DNA of 5,696 nucleotides from NCBI GenBank assembly GCA_030146905.1, contig JASLAV010000671.1:1-5696 (forward strand), in the 5' to 3' direction. Source of the DNA: Lentzea sp. GTDB lineage: Bacteria; Actinomycetota; Actinomycetes; Mycobacteriales; Pseudonocardiaceae. The notes under the pieces are model-generated. The model saw nothing but the letters and a program-made list of their open reading frames with translations, was not told the DNA's origin and did not search any database. Below, piece by piece: positions 3,366-5,696 of this stretch; position 1 is the stretch's first letter; the number at the start of each line of letters is the position of its first letter. A program made the translations under genes and the position numbers.

Positions 3366-5696
3366 TTGAGGGCATCCAAGAAGTATTGGCGCGCGTACTG
3401 GAGCTGCGGCGTGTTGTTGACCAGGTCCGTCGGGCGGAAGTACGTCGTGATCACGCCGTCCTTCGTCCGCATGCCGATGATGCCAGTCGACTCGTCCAGC
3501 CGGATGACGGTGCCGTCCCGCAGCCTCGTCCCCTCGCGGACACCGGCCGGCTTGACCGAGCCCATGAACGCGCGCGCAGCCTGCCGATAGGCGGCGAACG
3601 ACGTGAACTCCGGCATGTCCGGACCGCCTGCCTTCACCGTGGACTTCCCGTTCTTCAGCACCACGCCCCTGACGTGCTTGGCGTAATGCGCGAACGCGAG
3701 CACGTCGTTGCCGAAGTCGCCCACCTTGACCAGGCTCGATCCCCGCGAGATCTGCAGGACGGTCGGCACCTTGCCCGCGACGCCGAGCCGGCTCAACCTC
3801 GAGAGACCACCGACACCGCCAGGCCCTGCCATGTCCGGCACGACCACCTTGGCGCCCTTGAAGTCCTTCAAGCTCTCGACGAGTTCGGCGGGGCACTTCC
3901 TGTTCATCGCGCAGTAGGTCGCGAGCAACCGCTGTGCGACGTCCTCGCGGCCCTCCAGCTCGTCGAAGTTGATGAACATCGCGAGGTCTTCGAAGATGGT
4001 CTCGTCGAAGTCCTCGGCGAAGTCCTCACAACTCATGCCGAGGTTGCGCGGCAGCTCGACGCCGTTGAGGTAGCAGGTGCCGTCCGGTCCCTTGATCAGC
4101 TGCGTGGAGTTCTCGAACTCCTTCATGTCGACAGCGGGGCCGTTCTGCCCTGAGTGGAGTTCCTCGTCCTCCCTGCGCTGCAAGTCGATCGCGGTCCGCA
4201 TCGCCTCCGAGGCCGCGGCGGCGGCGCGGTCGCGGTCGATGCCCGCCATCTCGGCCATGGCACGGGCCGCGCGGGCGAACAGCGCCGCGTGGTCGGCGTG
4301 CCCGCGGGCCTCGGTGGCCGACGCGGTCGCCTGCGCGGCGGAGTTCGCCGCCTGGCTGGCCGCGGCCTCCGCCTGGACTTGGGCCTGCCTGGCCGCACGG
4401 GCGGACGCGGCCGCCTCCTCCGCCGACCGCTGGGCGTCCTGTGCGGACTGCTCGGCCTGGCGGGCGTACTCGGCGGCCTGGTCGGCCGAGGCACGGGCTT
4501 CGCGGGCGTAGCGCTCGGCGTCGGCAGCCGCCTGCCTGGCGACGGCCGCCACGCGCTGGGCCTCGGCCGCGTTCTTCTGCGCGGTAGCGGCGATCTGGGC
4601 CGCGTCGGCGACGTAACCCTTGATCCGCGCGGCGTGCGTCGTGGTGTCGCGGTCACGGCGTTGCGCCTGCACCATGCCGACCCGGAGGAACTTCTCCGCG
4701 TAGGGCGGCGGACCGGCGAGCGCGACCTCCGCCGCCGCGCCCACCTCGGTGACCACCTCGGGTGCGGTGTCGAGGTACTGGGCGACGGCGACGCGGGCGT
4801 CCTGCTCACGCGCGGTGTACTGGCCGACGCGCAGGAACAGGTGCTGGTCGAGCTCGGTGCCGTTCAGCGCGCGCTGAGCAGCCGACGTGGTCGCCGAACC
4901 GGCGCCGGTGATCACCTGCGCGATCTTGACCCGGTCGTCCTGGAACTTGCCGGTGTAGTGCTGGGTGCGGAGGAACTCGCGCACCGCCGCGGCATCGCCC
5001 TGCAACGCGGTCAGCGCCGCGGCGCGGAACGGTTCGTGCGTGGATCGGTTGCGCAGCAGCTCGACTCGGTTGCGATCGTCCTCTTCGGACCCGAGCGGGC
5101 GCTGCACGCTCAGCCACTCGCGCACCTCCTCGGCGCTTCCGGCCAGTGCGTTGTAGGCGAGCTCCTGGCTCCACGGACCGCCGAGGCGCACGATCTGGGC
5201 CGCGGCCCTGCGACCCTTGTCCGCCATGACCGCCGGCGACACGCCCGGTGCCGTGGCCTCGGCCAGCAGCTGCCGCACGGGAGCGGTGAGCCGGGTGTCC
5301 TCCTGGTCGTCCCAGACCGGCCGCACCGGCTGCGCGTCGTACTCGGCCTTCGCGTCGGCGGCCTCCAGCTTCGCGATCGCGGTGGTGGTGGCGAGCCGGT
5401 CACGGTCGGCCTGGCGGGCGGCGGCCTCGATCGCGCTCGCCTTCTCCGCCGCCGTCACGGCGGTGTTCGCCGCAGTGGTCGCGGCGTTCGCGGCGTCGGT
5501 CGAGCGCCTGGCCGCGTTGGCGGCGTCACCGGCGTGCTGGGCGGCCTCGTCGGCGGCGGCAGCCGCGTTCTCGGCGTGCAACGCGGCGGATCGGGCGGCG
5601 TCGCGGGCCTCGTACGCGGCGGTCGCCGCGGTGCGGGCCAGCGAGGTCGCTTGACCGGCCGCACGGGCCCACGCGCAGGCCGCGACCCGTGCGGCC
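3362..5696 (-). CDS. ALF-repeat polymorphic toxin with C-terminal putative RNase domain (N-terminus outside window)
   Basis: 777 residues are visible, numbered from the codon at 5695; the frame is open to the edge, so the start and any secretion signal lie beyond it. Order: alanine-rich coiled coil (1-120); four ~48-residue repeats of the actinobacterial ALF type (about 165-358), each with an aromatic-Leu pair and usually a downstream acidic-Arg step, as in REWLSVQRPLGSEEDDR, REFLRTQHYTGKFQDDR, LFLRVGQYTAREQDAR and EKFLRVGMVQAQRRDRD; a second Ala/Gln/Glu-rich coiled coil (359-508); a linker with four cysteines (541, 556, 595, 601); and a compact C-terminal domain (about 659-777). That domain holds FAHYAKHV (His670, Lys673, His674), SFAAYRQAARAF, RDGTVIRLDESTGIIG and GVITTYFRP (750-755). 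By eye this resembles BECR-fold RNase toxins; a nuclease role is inference. The gene overlaps the immunity gene by 4 nt. Likely exported, with toxin delivery to neighbouring cells. Confidence 0.85.
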   Translation of the reverse strand, partial: AARVAACAWARAAGQATSLARTAATAAYEARDAARSAALHAENAAAAADEAAQHAGDAANAARRSTDAANAATTAANTAVTAAEKASAIEAAARQADRDRLATTTAIAKLEAADAKAEYDAQPVRPVWDDQEDTRLTAPVRQLLAEATAPGVSPAVMADKGRRAAAQIVRLGGPWSQELAYNALAGSAEEVREWLSVQRPLGSEEDDRNRVELLRNRSTHEPFRAAALTALQGDAAAVREFLRTQHYTGKFQDDRVKIAQVITGAGSATTSAAQRALNGTELDQHLFLRVGQYTAREQDARVAVAQYLDTAPEVVTEVGAAAEVALAGPPPYAEKFLRVGMVQAQRRDRDTTTHAARIKGYVADAAQIAATAQKNAAEAQRVAAVARQAAADAERYAREARASADQAAEYARQAEQSAQDAQRSAEEAAASARAARQAQVQAEAAASQAANSAAQATASATEARGHADHAALFARAARAMAEMAGIDRDRAAAAASEAMRTAIDLQRREDEELHSGQNGPAVDMKEFENSTQLIKGPDGTCYLNGVELPRNLGMSCEDFAEDFDETIFEDLAMFINFDELEGREDVAQRLLATYCAMNRKCPAELVESLKDFKGAKVVVPDMAGPGGVGGLSRLSRLGVAGKVPTVLQISRGSSLVKVGDFGNDVLAFAHYAKHVRGVVLKNGKSTVKAGGPDMPEFTSFAAYRQAARAFMGSVKPAGVREGTRLRDGTVIRLDESTGIIGMRTKDGVITTYFRPTDLVNNTPQLQYARQYFLDALN

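Noticed and set aside
3366..3896. Upstream extension of the immunity gene frame
   Set aside because: The frame is open further upstream, but there it reads as an Arg/Gly-rich shadow of the toxin. Coherent immunity-like sequence begins only at the TTGA overlap.
3341..4153. Plus-strand frame of 270 codons opposite the toxin C-terminus
   Set aside because: It has an Arg/His/Leu-rich composition with no recognisable motif, and it is antisense to a domain-bearing gene.
4150..4640. Possible tandem DNA repeat or CRISPR-like array in the Ala-rich coiled-coil region
   Set aside because: The recurrence of GCC/GCG-rich words follows from alanine codons in a heptad pattern. There are no identical repeats with regular unique spacers.
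5579..5581. TTG at 5581 as the start of the toxin
   Set aside because: The same Ala-rich coiled-coil coding pattern continues without a stop to the right edge, and there is no ribosome binding site. The gene simply runs off the window.

Overview
The window is high-GC DNA with strongly G/C-biased third codon positions, GTG and TTG starts, and protein families typical of mycelial actinomycetes. I place it in the Actinomycetota, probably near Streptomyces or the Pseudonocardiales; the exact genus cannot be read from the sequence. It looks like an accessory region: secreted and surface proteins, one toxin/immunity pair, and a patch of decayed genes.

Layout, left to right. (1) 1-596, minus strand: N-terminal half of a secreted serine hydrolase of the beta-lactamase / D-alanyl-D-alanine carboxypeptidase type, running off the left edge. 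(2) 795-1591, plus strand: a gene graveyard. The start of a sensor histidine kinase is frameshifted, has lost its phospho-acceptor histidine segment, and is joined in frame to the C-terminal end of a right-handed parallel beta-helix protein. (3) 1657-1696: a 13-bp-stem hairpin between the convergent units. (4) 1745-2230, minus strand: a tachylectin-2-like beta-propeller lectin, apparently missing its N-terminus and secretion signal. (5) 2288-2785, minus strand: an intact small secreted protein of unknown function with its own leader, a candidate promoter and a strong terminator. (6) 2968-3041: a very strong nested hairpin terminator. (7) 3042-3365 and 3362-5696, minus strand: a two-gene operon in which a large polymorphic toxin (alanine-rich coiled coil, four ALF-type repeats, second coiled coil, Cys-containing linker, C-terminal toxin domain) overlaps by four bases (TTGA) a 107-residue candidate immunity protein. 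The toxin gene runs off the right edge without its N-terminus.

The most interesting unit is the toxin/immunity pair. The last ~120 residues of the toxin resemble, by eye, BECR-fold (barnase/EndoU/colicin E5-D/RelE) RNase toxins, and the partner is small, acidic and translationally coupled. The other genes show no evident functional link to it. They share an extracellular theme (cell-wall hydrolase, lectin, secreted protein), and the broken genes between them suggest a region of repeated gain and loss.
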